A DNA stretch of 64,000 nucleotides from an uncultured Alphaproteobacteria bacterium. Its GTDB lineage: Bacteria > Pseudomonadota > Alphaproteobacteria > RF32 > CAG-239. Numbering within the stretch: the first letter of the stretch is position 1; each line of letters starts with the position of its first letter. The notes under the pieces are model-generated. The model made no database searches, was not told where the DNA came from, and saw only the letters and a program-made list of their open reading frames with translations. Positions 54,499 to 63,280 of the stretch are shown one piece after another. The position numbers were made by a program, and so were the translations under genes. The stretch lies in contig CABQIK010000004.1 of NCBI GenBank assembly GCA_902464275.1, positions 1-64,000 on the forward strand, given 5' to 3'.

Positions 54499-55899
54499 CT
54501 ATTTAACAATATTACATTCATTTATCAAAACGAGTTTAGGGTTGGTATGCGCGGCTTCAAGCAAGCGTTTGTTAAACCCGCTTTTGGAAAATAGGCCATA
54601 AGTTAAATCATACCCTTTAAAATCAGGTGTTTGGCATTTTTCAACTAATTTGGCGTAAACATCAATATCAACAGGTTTGTTATCTTTGTAATATTTACAT
54701 TCGGCCGCAAAAATGCGTTTGTGGCTTTCGTCAATTGCAACTAAGTCTATTTCAGTGTGTTTGTTCCAATATGCGCCAATGCGAGAAGGCACAAAATTAA
54801 GTTGTTTTTCATTGCAAAGCTTGGCAAAAATATCGCGGCAGATTTCTTCATAAACAAAAGCAACATGATTATCAATAAAGTTGGCTTTCAGTTTGTCTTG
54901 CACAAAATTTAAATTATCAAGCTCAAGCTCTCCCTTATACGGAAAAACAAACATAAACCAAAAACGCATAAACACGTCTTTGATAAAATATAAACCTTTA
55001 CGGCTTTTTTCAGGATTTTTGTCAGTTATCGGCACGCGTTTTTCAAGTAAATATAGTCCTTGCAAGGTTTCAAGATAAGGGCTTAATTTGTTGCTTTCAG
55101 TGGCCATGGCTGAAGATATTTCTGACAGCTTATGGTTATTTTGCGCAATTGCTTTCATTACGGAATAATAGTTTATCGGCTCTTTAACTTCTTTGTTAAG
55201 TAAAAAAGCCGGTTCCTCATATAAAAAACCGTTTTTGTTAAAAATAACACGGGAGATGTTATCGGTTAAAGAATTTTTATTGTCAAAAAGCTCCAAATAT
55301 TTAGGCACGCCGCCGGTTACGGAATAAAGTTCAACCACGTCAGCAAAAGATTTGTGGCGATAATGCTTTTTTATATCTGAAAAAGCCAGCGGGGCAAGTC
55401 TGATTTGAGAAGTGCGGCGTCCGTATAAGGGGCTGTTTTCCGCTAAAACCTGCTTGGTCATCATGTTAATGTATGAACCACAGATAATAACCATGATGTT
55501 TTGCTTAGATAAAATTTCGTCCCATGCTTTTTGAAAAATAGAAGTAAAAGCCGGATTGGTGTTAACCATATATTGAAACTCGTCAAGCACCAGAACTTTG
55601 GTTGCCGGATTAGGCATAGCGGCAAACAGCTTAAACAGCTCAAGCCAGTCATCAAAGTTTGCTTTGGCAATAAAAGGCTGTTTGGAAAATTCCGCCAGAT
55701 TTTGGGCGAATCTTTTCATGCTTTGCGGTTCCGATTCTTCGGTTGCTAAAAAATAAAGAGCGGGTTTGTTTTTAATAAATTCTTGGATTAATGCGGTTTT
55801 GCCAATGCGGCGGCGTCCATATAAAACAACGAAAGAGTGTTTGTTGTCATACTCTTGCTCTAAATCTGAAAGTTCTTTTGTCCTGCCGATAAATTCCAT
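54499..55899 (-). CDS. AAA ATPase with DUF234-type C-terminal nuclease-like domain
   Basis: 466 residues. The ATPase part begins FIGRTKELSDLEQEY, with Walker A GRRRIGKTAL (28-37) and Walker B VLVLDEFQYM. A winged-helix region follows, and the C-terminal domain has a PD-(D/E)xK-like pattern (WNKHTEIDLVAID then IFAAECKYY). This is the 'archaeal ATPase/DUF234' family, common in gut bacteria and archaea; its function is poorly known. Such genes are often acquired horizontally. It is flanked by strong terminators on both sides, as an isolated unit. Confidence 0.85.
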   Translation of the reverse strand: MEFIGRTKELSDLEQEYDNKHSFVVLYGRRRIGKTALIQEFIKNKPALYFLATEESEPQSMKRFAQNLAEFSKQPFIAKANFDDWLELFKLFAAMPNPATKVLVLDEFQYMVNTNPAFTSIFQKAWDEILSKQNIMVIICGSYINMMTKQVLAENSPLYGRRTSQIRLAPLAFSDIKKHYRHKSFADVVELYSVTGGVPKYLELFDNKNSLTDNISRVIFNKNGFLYEEPAFLLNKEVKEPINYYSVMKAIAQNNHKLSEISSAMATESNKLSPYLETLQGLYLLEKRVPITDKNPEKSRKGLYFIKDVFMRFWFMFVFPYKGELELDNLNFVQDKLKANFIDNHVAFVYEEICRDIFAKLCNEKQLNFVPSRIGAYWNKHTEIDLVAIDESHKRIFAAECKYYKDNKPVDIDVYAKLVEKCQTPDFKGYDLTYGLFSKSGFNKRLLEAAHTNPKLVLINECNIVK

Positions 55900-55973
55900 A
55901 ATACCCTCGTTTGCTCAATTAATATAATCTAGATTAGACTAATTTTGATTATATTACAAGAGGAAAATAATAA

Positions 55974-56004
55974 AAAAGGAGCTGTTTTGTTTACAGCTCC
56001 TTTT
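55974..56004 (-). terminator. Intrinsic terminator after proS
   Basis: AAAAGGAGCTG (55974-55984) pairs with 55994-56004. On the minus strand it is followed by a T-rich run, ending the rpmI-to-proS transcript. Confidence 0.85.
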
Positions 56005-56023
56005 AAGAGGATTTGTTTAACGC

Positions 56024-57541
56024 CTAATATGAGCGGGCGTAAATAACGTCTAAGGTGGCGTCATCGCCGGTTAATAAGCATTTGCCGGTAGTTCCGCTTT
56101 GGTCAAACGGAATGCAGCGAATGGTTATTTTCATGGCTTTTAAAATTTCTTCCGTTTCGGGTTTGGCGTTCCATTTACCGCGAACAAAAGCAACTTTACC
56201 CTGCTTACCATCTTCAATCCACTCATTGCTTTGAGCAAAATAAGCCTTAAACGCTTCCGGCGCGGTAATGTCGGTGCGGATATTATCAAGCAAACGCTGC
56301 TTGGCTTTGGCGAACATATTGTGCTGAATGTTTTGTAAGCGCTCACCGATATTGGCAATAAATTCAGCGGATTTAACAGGCTCTTTGCCTTCAGGAAGAC
56401 CGAGCTTTAAGCGTTCGCGAACCATCATGCCGCCGGATTCTACATCGCGCGGGCCGATTTCACAAATAACCGGAGCGCCTTTGCGGGTCCATTCCCAAAA
56501 CTTGTCAACGCTTGACTTGTTGCGTTTGTCGGTTTTAATGCGAATGTTTTTGCCAAAGGCGGTTTGCTTGCTTAACTGTTGTGTTAAGCTGTTGATATAA
56601 GCCATAACCTTTTCTTCATCTTCCGGCTTTTTGATTACCGGAACAATAACAACCTGATACGGTGCAATGGCAGGCGGAACTACCATGCCTTCATCATCGG
56701 CGTGAGTCATGATAACGCCGCCGATTAAGCGGGTGGAAACGCCCCATGAAGTGGTATATGCGTATTCCGGCTTGTTGTCTTTGTTGATAAAGATAATGTT
56801 GGCGGATTTGGCAAAATTTTGCCCTAAAAAGTGCGAGGTTCCGGCTTGTAGGGCTTTGCCGTCCTGCATCATCGCTTCAATGCAGTAGGTGTCAATTGCG
56901 CCGGGGAATTTTTCATGCTCAGGTTTGCGACCGGCAATAACCGGCATGGCTAAAACTTCTTCCGCCACTTTACGGTAAACTTCAAGCATCTGTTTGGTTT
57001 CAGCTTCAGCCTCTTGCGCGGTGGCGTGGGCGGTGTGTCCTTCCTGCCATAAAAATTCGCGCGTGCGCAAAAACAGGCGCGGGCGCATTTCCCAACGCAC
57101 TACGTTTGCCCACTGGTTAATCAAAACCGGCAAATCGCGATATGACTTAATCCATTTTGAAAACGAATCGGCAATAATGGTTTCACTGGTCGGGCGCACG
57201 ATTAACGGCTCGTCAAGCTCCGAATCGGGAGTTAATTTGCCATCTTTCATGGTTAAACGCGAGTGAGTTACCACCGCCATTTCTTTGGCGAATCCCTCAA
57301 CGTGTTCAGCCTCTTTTTGGAAGAAGGAGAGCGGAATAAACAGCGGGAAATAAGCGTTTTCATGTCCGGTTGCTTTAAACTCGCAGTCAAAAGCTTCGCG
57401 GATGCAATCCCAAATGCCGTATCCCCACGGTTTGATGACCATACACCCCGGAGAAACGGAGTTTTCAGCCATGTCGGCTTCAGCCACAACGGCTTGATAC
57501 CATTCAGGATAGTTGGTTTTTCGGTTTATTTTAAGTGCCAT
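56024..57541 (-). CDS. proS: Prolyl-tRNA synthetase, archaeal/eukaryotic type
   Basis: 505-residue class II synthetase. The start NYPEWYQAVVAEADMAENS, motif 2 region NVVRWEMRPRLFLRTREFLWQEGHTAHAT, and motif 3 region WGVSTRLIGGVIMTHADDEG are those of the archaeal/eukaryotic group. The C-terminal zinc-type extension ends in IYARSY, with the terminal tyrosine conserved in that group. The bacterial-type insertion domain is absent. Most alphaproteobacteria use a short bacterial-type ProRS, so this is probably an old transfer. It is the last gene of the rpmI-rplT-pheS-pheT-proS run, ten bases after pheT. Confidence 0.93.
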   Translation of the reverse strand: MALKINRKTNYPEWYQAVVAEADMAENSVSPGCMVIKPWGYGIWDCIREAFDCEFKATGHENAYFPLFIPLSFFQKEAEHVEGFAKEMAVVTHSRLTMKDGKLTPDSELDEPLIVRPTSETIIADSFSKWIKSYRDLPVLINQWANVVRWEMRPRLFLRTREFLWQEGHTAHATAQEAEAETKQMLEVYRKVAEEVLAMPVIAGRKPEHEKFPGAIDTYCIEAMMQDGKALQAGTSHFLGQNFAKSANIIFINKDNKPEYAYTTSWGVSTRLIGGVIMTHADDEGMVVPPAIAPYQVVIVPVIKKPEDEEKVMAYINSLTQQLSKQTAFGKNIRIKTDKRNKSSVDKFWEWTRKGAPVICEIGPRDVESGGMMVRERLKLGLPEGKEPVKSAEFIANIGERLQNIQHNMFAKAKQRLLDNIRTDITAPEAFKAYFAQSNEWIEDGKQGKVAFVRGKWNAKPETEEILKAMKITIRCIPFDQSGTTGKCLLTGDDATLDVIYARSY

Positions 57542-57551
57542 AATCTTTTCC

Positions 57552-59945
57552 TTAATTTCTTAATTCACCGCCGGTTTTTTTGCCGACTTCGTTAATAACT
57601 TTATTCATCAGATTTTCAATATCTTTATCGGTAAAGGTTTGCTCTTTGGGTTGGAAAGTAACGCTCAAAGCCACCGATTTTTTATCAGCCGGAAGATTTT
57701 CGCCTTCGTAAATATCAAAAATCCGCACATCGCTGATATAATTGCGATCGGCATTTTTAGCCGCGGCTAAAATATTGGCGGCGGTAACGTCTTTGTTGAC
57801 CACAAATGCCAAATCTTTATCTACCGGTTGAAATTGCGAAAGTTCCAATTTCTTTTTGGCTTTGTCATGACCGCCGCGCGGCAGCGGAATGTTATCAAGA
57901 TATACTTCAAACGCCATAACACGGCCTTTTAAGCCTAATTTTTTGGTAACGGCAGGATGCAATTCGCCAAAGTATGCCAAAACATTTTTGCCCAAACGCA
58001 AAGCGCCGCTGCGTCCGGGGTGATAATAAGCCGGAGCGTCGGTAGTAATCTGCGGGTTTTCAAACGGGCCTTTGGCGGCGGCAATAGCGGCAATCGCGTC
58101 GGCTTTAACATCAAACACATCAAAGCTGCGAGAAGCGCCTGACCAATCTTTTTTACCGGTTAAGCCTATTCTGATACCGGCGGCAACCGTCATTTGCTCG
58201 TTGGGGTGACGACCGAAAAATTCAGGTCCGACCTCAAAAATTGACATATTGCCATAGCCGCGGGCAATGTTGTTTTTGGCGCCGAGCAACAGGTTGGGCA
58301 GTAACGACGGGCGCATTTCATTTAAATCGGCCGCAATCGGGTTTTGTAGCAAAATTTGCTCCGGCTGATTGTTTTTGTGGAAGTTGCCGGCAATTTCCGA
58401 ATCGGTAAAGCTCCAAGTTACGGTTTCATACATGCCGCGCGAGGCAAGCTCATGTTTAACGGTAACGATGTTCATTTGCCGCGGAGTTAAAACCTGTTTG
58501 GGGAATTTGTCATGCGGCAGGCTTTCCGCCGGAATTTCATCAAGCCCAATCATGCGGACGACTTCTTCAACCAAATCATGCTCGCCTTCAATATCGCCGC
58601 GCCAGGTTGGCGAAACGGCTTTAATTTTATCGCCTTCGTTTGAGGTTTTGAAACCGAGATGATTTAAAATTTCAGTGATTTTTTCAGCGGAAACATCAAG
58701 TCCGATAAAGTTTTTAAGCCGTGACGGACGGATATAAGCAACCCGCTCTTTAACATCTTCAGAGCCGCAAATTTCAATTTCAGAAGCTTCGCCGCCGCAA
58801 ATATTCAAAATCATCTGCGTGGCGTAATCAGAACCGGAAATGTTGGACTTGGGGTCAACCCAACGTTCATAGCGGTAGCGCGAATCGGACTCAATGGCAA
58901 ATTTACGTCCGGTACGGGCAATACATTCCGGCTTGAACAATGCGCATTCCAAAAACACGTTGGTGGTTTCGGGCGAGCAGCCTTTTTCGGCGCCGCCCAT
59001 AATGCCGCCCAAGCATTGAATGCCGGCGTCGTCGCAAATGCCTAATGACTGATTGTCAAGGGCGTATTCTTTTTCTTCCAATGAGGTGAATTTTTCGCCG
59101 TCATGGCACATTCTGACCGTGATATTGCCGCAGAGTTTGTCGGCGTCAAAAACGTGCAGCGGGCGCGCCAAATCATAATTGATGTAGTTGGTAATATCTA
59201 CAAGCGGCGAAATGGAGCGCAAGCCGATGGCGGTTAAGCGGTCTTTCATCCATTTAGGAGTTTGCGCCTTGTTGTTTACGCCTTTAATGTAACGTCCGGT
59301 ATAAGTCGGGCAGGCGTCAGGGCATTCAACCTTAACGGAAACGGGGCTTTTATACGAGCCTTTAACTTCATGAATTTTAAGCGGTTTTAAGGTGCCTAAT
59401 CCGGCGGCCGCCAAATCACGCGCAATGCCGCGCACGCCTAAACATTCGGCGCGGTTAGGGGTGATTGAAACTTCAATAACCGGATCAATGTTAAGAACTT
59501 GCTCGGCCGGCAACCCCAAAGCAGTGTTAGCCGGAAGTTCAATAATTCCGGTATGGTCTTCGCCAACGCCGAGTTCTTTTTCGGAGCACATCATGCCAAA
59601 GCTCTCGGTGCCGCGGATTTTGCCGACTTTTAAAACTTCGTTGTAGCACGGAATTAATGTTCCGACCGGCGCAAAAATGCCGATTAAACCTTCTTTCATG
59701 TTAGGAGCGCCGCAAACTACCTGCAATTTTTCAGAGCCGGTGTTGACGGTTAATACATGCAGGTGGTCAGAATCAGGGTGCATAGTAACGTTTTCAGCGC
59801 GGGCGGTAATAAATCCGCGCAAGTTTTCTGCCGGATTGATAACTTCTTCAACCTCAAGTCCGATTTTGGTTAAGGTTTCGGCAATGGTGTTGACATCGGC
59901 AGCGGTGTCAAGATGCTCTTTGAGCCATGATAAAGTAAATTTCAT
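57552..59945 (-). CDS. pheT: Phenylalanyl-tRNA synthetase beta subunit
   Basis: 797 residues, normal length. The N-terminal MKFTLSWLKEHLDTAAD and the EMAP/OB-type tRNA-binding domain (ENVTMHPDSDHLHVLTVNTG) come first. The B3/B4 editing domain (ITPNRAECLGVRGIARDLAA) and B5 DNA-binding-like region follow, and the C-terminal anticodon-binding FDX-ACB domain ends it. It forms the (alpha-beta)2 enzyme with PheS. It overlaps the pheS stop by four bases. Confidence 0.96.
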   Translation of the reverse strand: MKFTLSWLKEHLDTAADVNTIAETLTKIGLEVEEVINPAENLRGFITARAENVTMHPDSDHLHVLTVNTGSEKLQVVCGAPNMKEGLIGIFAPVGTLIPCYNEVLKVGKIRGTESFGMMCSEKELGVGEDHTGIIELPANTALGLPAEQVLNIDPVIEVSITPNRAECLGVRGIARDLAAAGLGTLKPLKIHEVKGSYKSPVSVKVECPDACPTYTGRYIKGVNNKAQTPKWMKDRLTAIGLRSISPLVDITNYINYDLARPLHVFDADKLCGNITVRMCHDGEKFTSLEEKEYALDNQSLGICDDAGIQCLGGIMGGAEKGCSPETTNVFLECALFKPECIARTGRKFAIESDSRYRYERWVDPKSNISGSDYATQMILNICGGEASEIEICGSEDVKERVAYIRPSRLKNFIGLDVSAEKITEILNHLGFKTSNEGDKIKAVSPTWRGDIEGEHDLVEEVVRMIGLDEIPAESLPHDKFPKQVLTPRQMNIVTVKHELASRGMYETVTWSFTDSEIAGNFHKNNQPEQILLQNPIAADLNEMRPSLLPNLLLGAKNNIARGYGNMSIFEVGPEFFGRHPNEQMTVAAGIRIGLTGKKDWSGASRSFDVFDVKADAIAAIAAAKGPFENPQITTDAPAYYHPGRSGALRLGKNVLAYFGELHPAVTKKLGLKGRVMAFEVYLDNIPLPRGGHDKAKKKLELSQFQPVDKDLAFVVNKDVTAANILAAAKNADRNYISDVRIFDIYEGENLPADKKSVALSVTFQPKEQTFTDKDIENLMNKVINEVGKKTGGELRN

Positions 59946-61051
59946 CGTGTTAATCCTCCGTTATTGCTTAATCCGCCGGTCATAGATGAAAAGTCAAGCG
60001 GCGCAAAACCATAATTTTTTAACCAACGAACGTCAGATTCAAAAAACGTGCGTAAATCCGGAATGCCGTATTTGAGCATGGCTAAGCGGTCAATGCCCAC
60101 GCCGAACGCGAATCCCTGATATTCATCAGGGTCAATGCCGCCGGCTTTTAACACATTGGGGTGAACCATGCCGCAGCCCAAAATTTCAAGCCAATCATTG
60201 CCGGCGCCGATTTTAAGCTCGTTTTTGGTTTTTAAGCAACCGATGTCAAGCTCGGCGGAGGGCTCGGTAAACGGAAAGTATGACGGGCGGTAACGCACCG
60301 GAATTTCATCAAGTTCAAAAAAGGCTTTAACAAAGTCATACAAGCAGCCTTTTAAGTTGGCCATGGTGGTGGTTTTATCAATAACCAAGCCTTCTACCTG
60401 ATGAAACATCGGGGTGTGAGTGGCGTCATAGTCGGAACGATATGTGCGCCCCGGAGCAATAATGCGAATCGGCGGTTTTTTGTTTTCCATGGTGCGAATT
60501 TGCATGCCGGAAGTGTGCGTGCGGATAACATACGATTTATCCATATCAAACGCTTCATCGGCATCGTGCGGAAGATAGAAAGTATCCTGCATTTGGCGGG
60601 CAGGGTGGTTAGCCGGCATATTAAGCGCGTTAAAGTTATGAAACTGGTCTTCAATATCCGGACCTTCAGCCACTTCAAAACCCATTTGACCGAAAATAGC
60701 GACAACTTCTTCATAAATTTTGGAAACAGGGTGAATACGTCCCTGAACTTCAGGGCGAATCGGTAGCGTGACGTCAATTTTTTCAGCCGCGAGCTTTTGG
60801 TTTAATTCGGCGGTTGCCAAAATTTCTTTGCGGGCAGTTAACGCCGTTTCAACTTCGCTTTTTAAAATGTTAATTTTTTTACCGAAATCAGCTTTTTCTG
60901 CCGGAGATAAAGCTCCCAATCCTTTTAATTTTTCGGTAATAGTACCTTTTTTGCCCATGGCGGAAACTCTGACTTCGTCTAATGATTTAATGTCTTGAGC
61001 CTCGTTGATGCTGCGCAAAATTTGTGTTTTCAGACTTTCTAAATCTTCCAT
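59942..61051 (-). CDS. pheS: Phenylalanyl-tRNA synthetase alpha subunit
   Basis: 369 residues carrying the catalytic class II core. An N-terminal coiled coil is followed by motif 1 (RIHPVSKIYEEVVAIFGQMG), motif 2 (VIRTHTSGMQIRTM then GRTYRSDYDATHTPMFHQVEG) and motif 3 (FAFGVGIDRLAMLKYGIPDL). The usual order rplT-pheS-pheT is kept. About 88 bases separate it from rplT, with no obvious leader-peptide attenuator. Confidence 0.96.
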   Translation of the reverse strand: MEDLESLKTQILRSINEAQDIKSLDEVRVSAMGKKGTITEKLKGLGALSPAEKADFGKKINILKSEVETALTARKEILATAELNQKLAAEKIDVTLPIRPEVQGRIHPVSKIYEEVVAIFGQMGFEVAEGPDIEDQFHNFNALNMPANHPARQMQDTFYLPHDADEAFDMDKSYVIRTHTSGMQIRTMENKKPPIRIIAPGRTYRSDYDATHTPMFHQVEGLVIDKTTTMANLKGCLYDFVKAFFELDEIPVRYRPSYFPFTEPSAELDIGCLKTKNELKIGAGNDWLEILGCGMVHPNVLKAGGIDPDEYQGFAFGVGIDRLAMLKYGIPDLRTFFESDVRWLKNYGFAPLDFSSMTGGLSNNGGLTR

Positions 61052-61139
61052 TATTTTAACCTTTATACGTAAAAAGAGCCGACTTGGATTGCCAAGAGAG
61101 CTCTTTTACTTAGTTTTTATGATATTACTGTATCTGTGC

Positions 61140-61499
61140 TTATTTTTTAAGAGCCGCTTTGGCAGAATCTACCAGTTTAGCAAAAGCTTGGGGCTCTTTC
61201 AAAGCGATATCAGCGAGAACTTTACGGTCAAGTTCAATGCCGGCTTTAACGAGCCCGCTGATAAATCGGGAATAAGTCATATCATGCAGACGGGTTGCGG
61301 CATTAATACGCTGAATCCACAACGCGCGGAAACTTCTTTTCTTTGCGCGGCGGTCGCGGTAAGCATATTGCAAACCTTTTTCAACTTTTTCAACAGCAAC
61401 TCTGAATACATTTTTATTACGACCGGTGTAACCTTTAGCCATACCAAGAATTTTCTTGTGGCGAGCATGAGCGGTCATACCTCTTTTAACGCGTGACAT
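61140..61499 (-). CDS. rplT: Ribosomal protein L20
   Basis: 119-residue basic 50S protein. The N-terminal [20 protein letters not shown] binds 23S rRNA, and the C-terminal globular part ([19 protein letters not shown]) is conserved. It follows rpmI by 13 bases, with AAGGAGGA before its start. infC, which often heads this operon, is not upstream here. Confidence 0.97.
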   Translation of the reverse strand: MSRVKRGMTAHARHKKILGMAKGYTGRNKNVFRVAVEKVEKGLQYAYRDRRAKKRSFRALWIQRINAATRLHDMTYSRFISGLVKAGIELDRKVLADIALKEPQAFAKLVDSAKAALKK

Positions 61500-61512
61500 A
61501 TCTTAATCCTCC

Positions 61513-61710
61513 TTACAAATACGGTAAAAACTTTTTGACAATCTGAACATCAACTTCGTTTAACAAAACGGAGCCGCGAGCCTGTCTTTTCATTTTCTGA
61601 GATTTGCAGAAGAGGCAGTGTCTCTTAAACGCATAATTTCTTTTAATTTTGCCGGTTCCGGTAACGCTGAAGCGTTTCTTGGCGGCACTTTTTGATTTTA
61701 ATTTAGGCAT
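61513..61710 (-). CDS. rpmI: Ribosomal protein L35
   Basis: 65-residue, very basic 50S protein starting MPKLKSKSAAKKRFSVTGTG, with the KRHCLFCKSQKMKRQARGSV segment typical of the family. First gene of the rpmI-rplT-pheST-proS transcript. A good leftward promoter lies 80-110 bases upstream. Confidence 0.96.
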   Translation of the reverse strand: MPKLKSKSAAKKRFSVTGTGKIKRNYAFKRHCLFCKSQKMKRQARGSVLLNEVDVQIVKKFLPYL

Positions 61711-61790
61711 TTCAAAATCCTTTCTAAAAGTGGATTAATATTTAAGCGGTCAGGCATGCCAATCAGCCCGAGCCACTCGTTCAAAGCAAG

Positions 61791-61819
61791 TTTATACTCT
61801 TTTGCGTTTTAAAATGCAA
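61791..61819 (-). promoter_or_regulatory. Promoter of the rpmI operon
   Basis: On the minus strand TTGCAT (61814-61819), 17-bp spacer, TATAAA (61791-61796), in the gap between trpS and rpmI. Confidence 0.5.
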
Positions 61820-61852
61820 GCAAAATTTTGGCACTTGCGGCAACTGGCGGGT

Positions 61853-62914
61853 TTATTTTTTAAACAGTAAATTAGTGTTAAAATAATCAATGCCCATGGC
61901 CGATTTTACTTCATGCAAAGTGTTTGAGGCGGTTTCACGCGCTTTTACGCTTCCGTTTTGCAGCATGTTGAAAATTTCGCCGATGTCGGAGGCCAGTTGT
62001 TCACGCTTTTCGCGAATCGGTTTCAATTCGTTTTGCAAAATTTCATTCAAAAAACGCTTAACCACGCTGTCGCCCAAGCCGCCTTTTTGGTAATGAGCCT
62101 TTAATTCCGCCAAATTTTGATAAGCAGGCAGAAAAGCGGCAAAATGTTCGTCTTTGCAAAAAGCGTCAAGATAAATAAACACCGGATTATTTTCAGTGTG
62201 GCCGGGGTCTTCAACCCGCAAGTGGGTGGGGTCGGTAAACATACTCTGCACTTTTTTCTTAATATCATTTGACGAATCGGAAAGATAAATGCAGTTGCCT
62301 AATGATTTGCTCATTTTGGCGGCGCCGTCAAGCCCCGGAAGGCGCGAGCAGATGCTGCTTTCAGGCAAAACCGCGGTCGGTTCAACCAAAACCGGACGGT
62401 AAACGGTGTTAAACGAGCGCACAATTTCGCGGGTTTGTTCAATCATCGGCAGTTGATCTTCGCCTACCGGAACAAGATTTGCCTTAAAAGCCGTGATGTC
62501 GGCAGCCTGACTAATCGGGTAGGTTAAAAATCCGACCGGAATGCTTTGCTTAAAGCCGCGCAGATGAATTTCATTTTTAACCGTCGGATTGCGCTGCAGG
62601 CGAGATAAGGTTACCAAATTCATGTAGTAGAATGAAAGCTCGCACAGCTCCGGAATTTGCGACTGAATGAAGATGGTTGACTTTTGAGGGTCAAGCCCGC
62701 AAGCCAAATAGTCAAGCGCAACTTCTGAAATGTTGGTGCGAACTTTATTAATGTCATCGGCGTTGTCGGTTAAAGCCTGAGCATCGGCAATCATAATGTA
62801 AATATTGTGATATTTGCCGCTGTTTTGCATTTCAACGCGGCGCTTTAATGAGCCGACATAGTGCCCTAAATGTAATTTTCCGGTGGGTCTGTCACCCGTT
62901 AAAATCGTGTCCAT
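61853..62914 (-). CDS. trpS: Tryptophanyl-tRNA synthetase
   Basis: Class I synthetase of 353 residues. The HIGH-equivalent is TGKLHLGHYVGSL and the KMSKS loop is AAKMSKSLGN. Tryptophan-binding segments PISQAADITAFKANLVPVGEDQ are conserved. Monocistronic, with AAGGAG just before its ATG and 142 bases separating it from rpmI. Confidence 0.95.
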   Translation of the reverse strand: MDTILTGDRPTGKLHLGHYVGSLKRRVEMQNSGKYHNIYIMIADAQALTDNADDINKVRTNISEVALDYLACGLDPQKSTIFIQSQIPELCELSFYYMNLVTLSRLQRNPTVKNEIHLRGFKQSIPVGFLTYPISQAADITAFKANLVPVGEDQLPMIEQTREIVRSFNTVYRPVLVEPTAVLPESSICSRLPGLDGAAKMSKSLGNCIYLSDSSNDIKKKVQSMFTDPTHLRVEDPGHTENNPVFIYLDAFCKDEHFAAFLPAYQNLAELKAHYQKGGLGDSVVKRFLNEILQNELKPIREKREQLASDIGEIFNMLQNGSVKARETASNTLHEVKSAMGIDYFNTNLLFKK

Positions 62915-62997
62915 AATTAAACTCCTTATTTATTCTTTCAATTAAACCAAAGGTTACGGCTTGTCAAGGTTATCTTATGATTATGGAAGTTTGTGTA

Positions 62998-63026
62998 TTG
63001 ACAGATTTGACAAATAATTGTATAAT
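62998..63026 (+). promoter_or_regulatory. Perfect sigma-70 consensus promoter
   Basis: TTGACA (62998-63003), exactly 17 bp, TATAAT (63021-63026). It faces the edge-cut gene and would give a leader of about 250 bases (63033-63280). Only a small GTCTA/TAGAC hairpin (63195-63213) was noticed in that leader, and no known riboswitch. Confidence 0.85.
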
Positions 63027-63280
63027 TACCTTGTTTACTTAAAAATATGTTCATTATTATGTTGAAAATTCGGTTGGTTTTAGGTTGTCAGCTTAAAAAC
63101 AGTCAGAAAATGCAGCAGAAAATGAAAATTTTGCGGTGAGCAATCGTTATTGTGGCACATTCTGCCATCTCCCTTTGACGGTTTACTTTATTTGGTCTAT
63201 CTGGAGAGTAGACGCCATTAACATTATTTCTTATGGCAAAAATTTTCAGTTTTTTGGGAAGCCTCTTAGAGGGACTTCTT

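Noticed and set aside
61500..62914. infC expected upstream of rpmI
   Set aside because: The upstream gene is clearly trpS with HLGH and KMSKS motifs; infC is simply not in this operon here.
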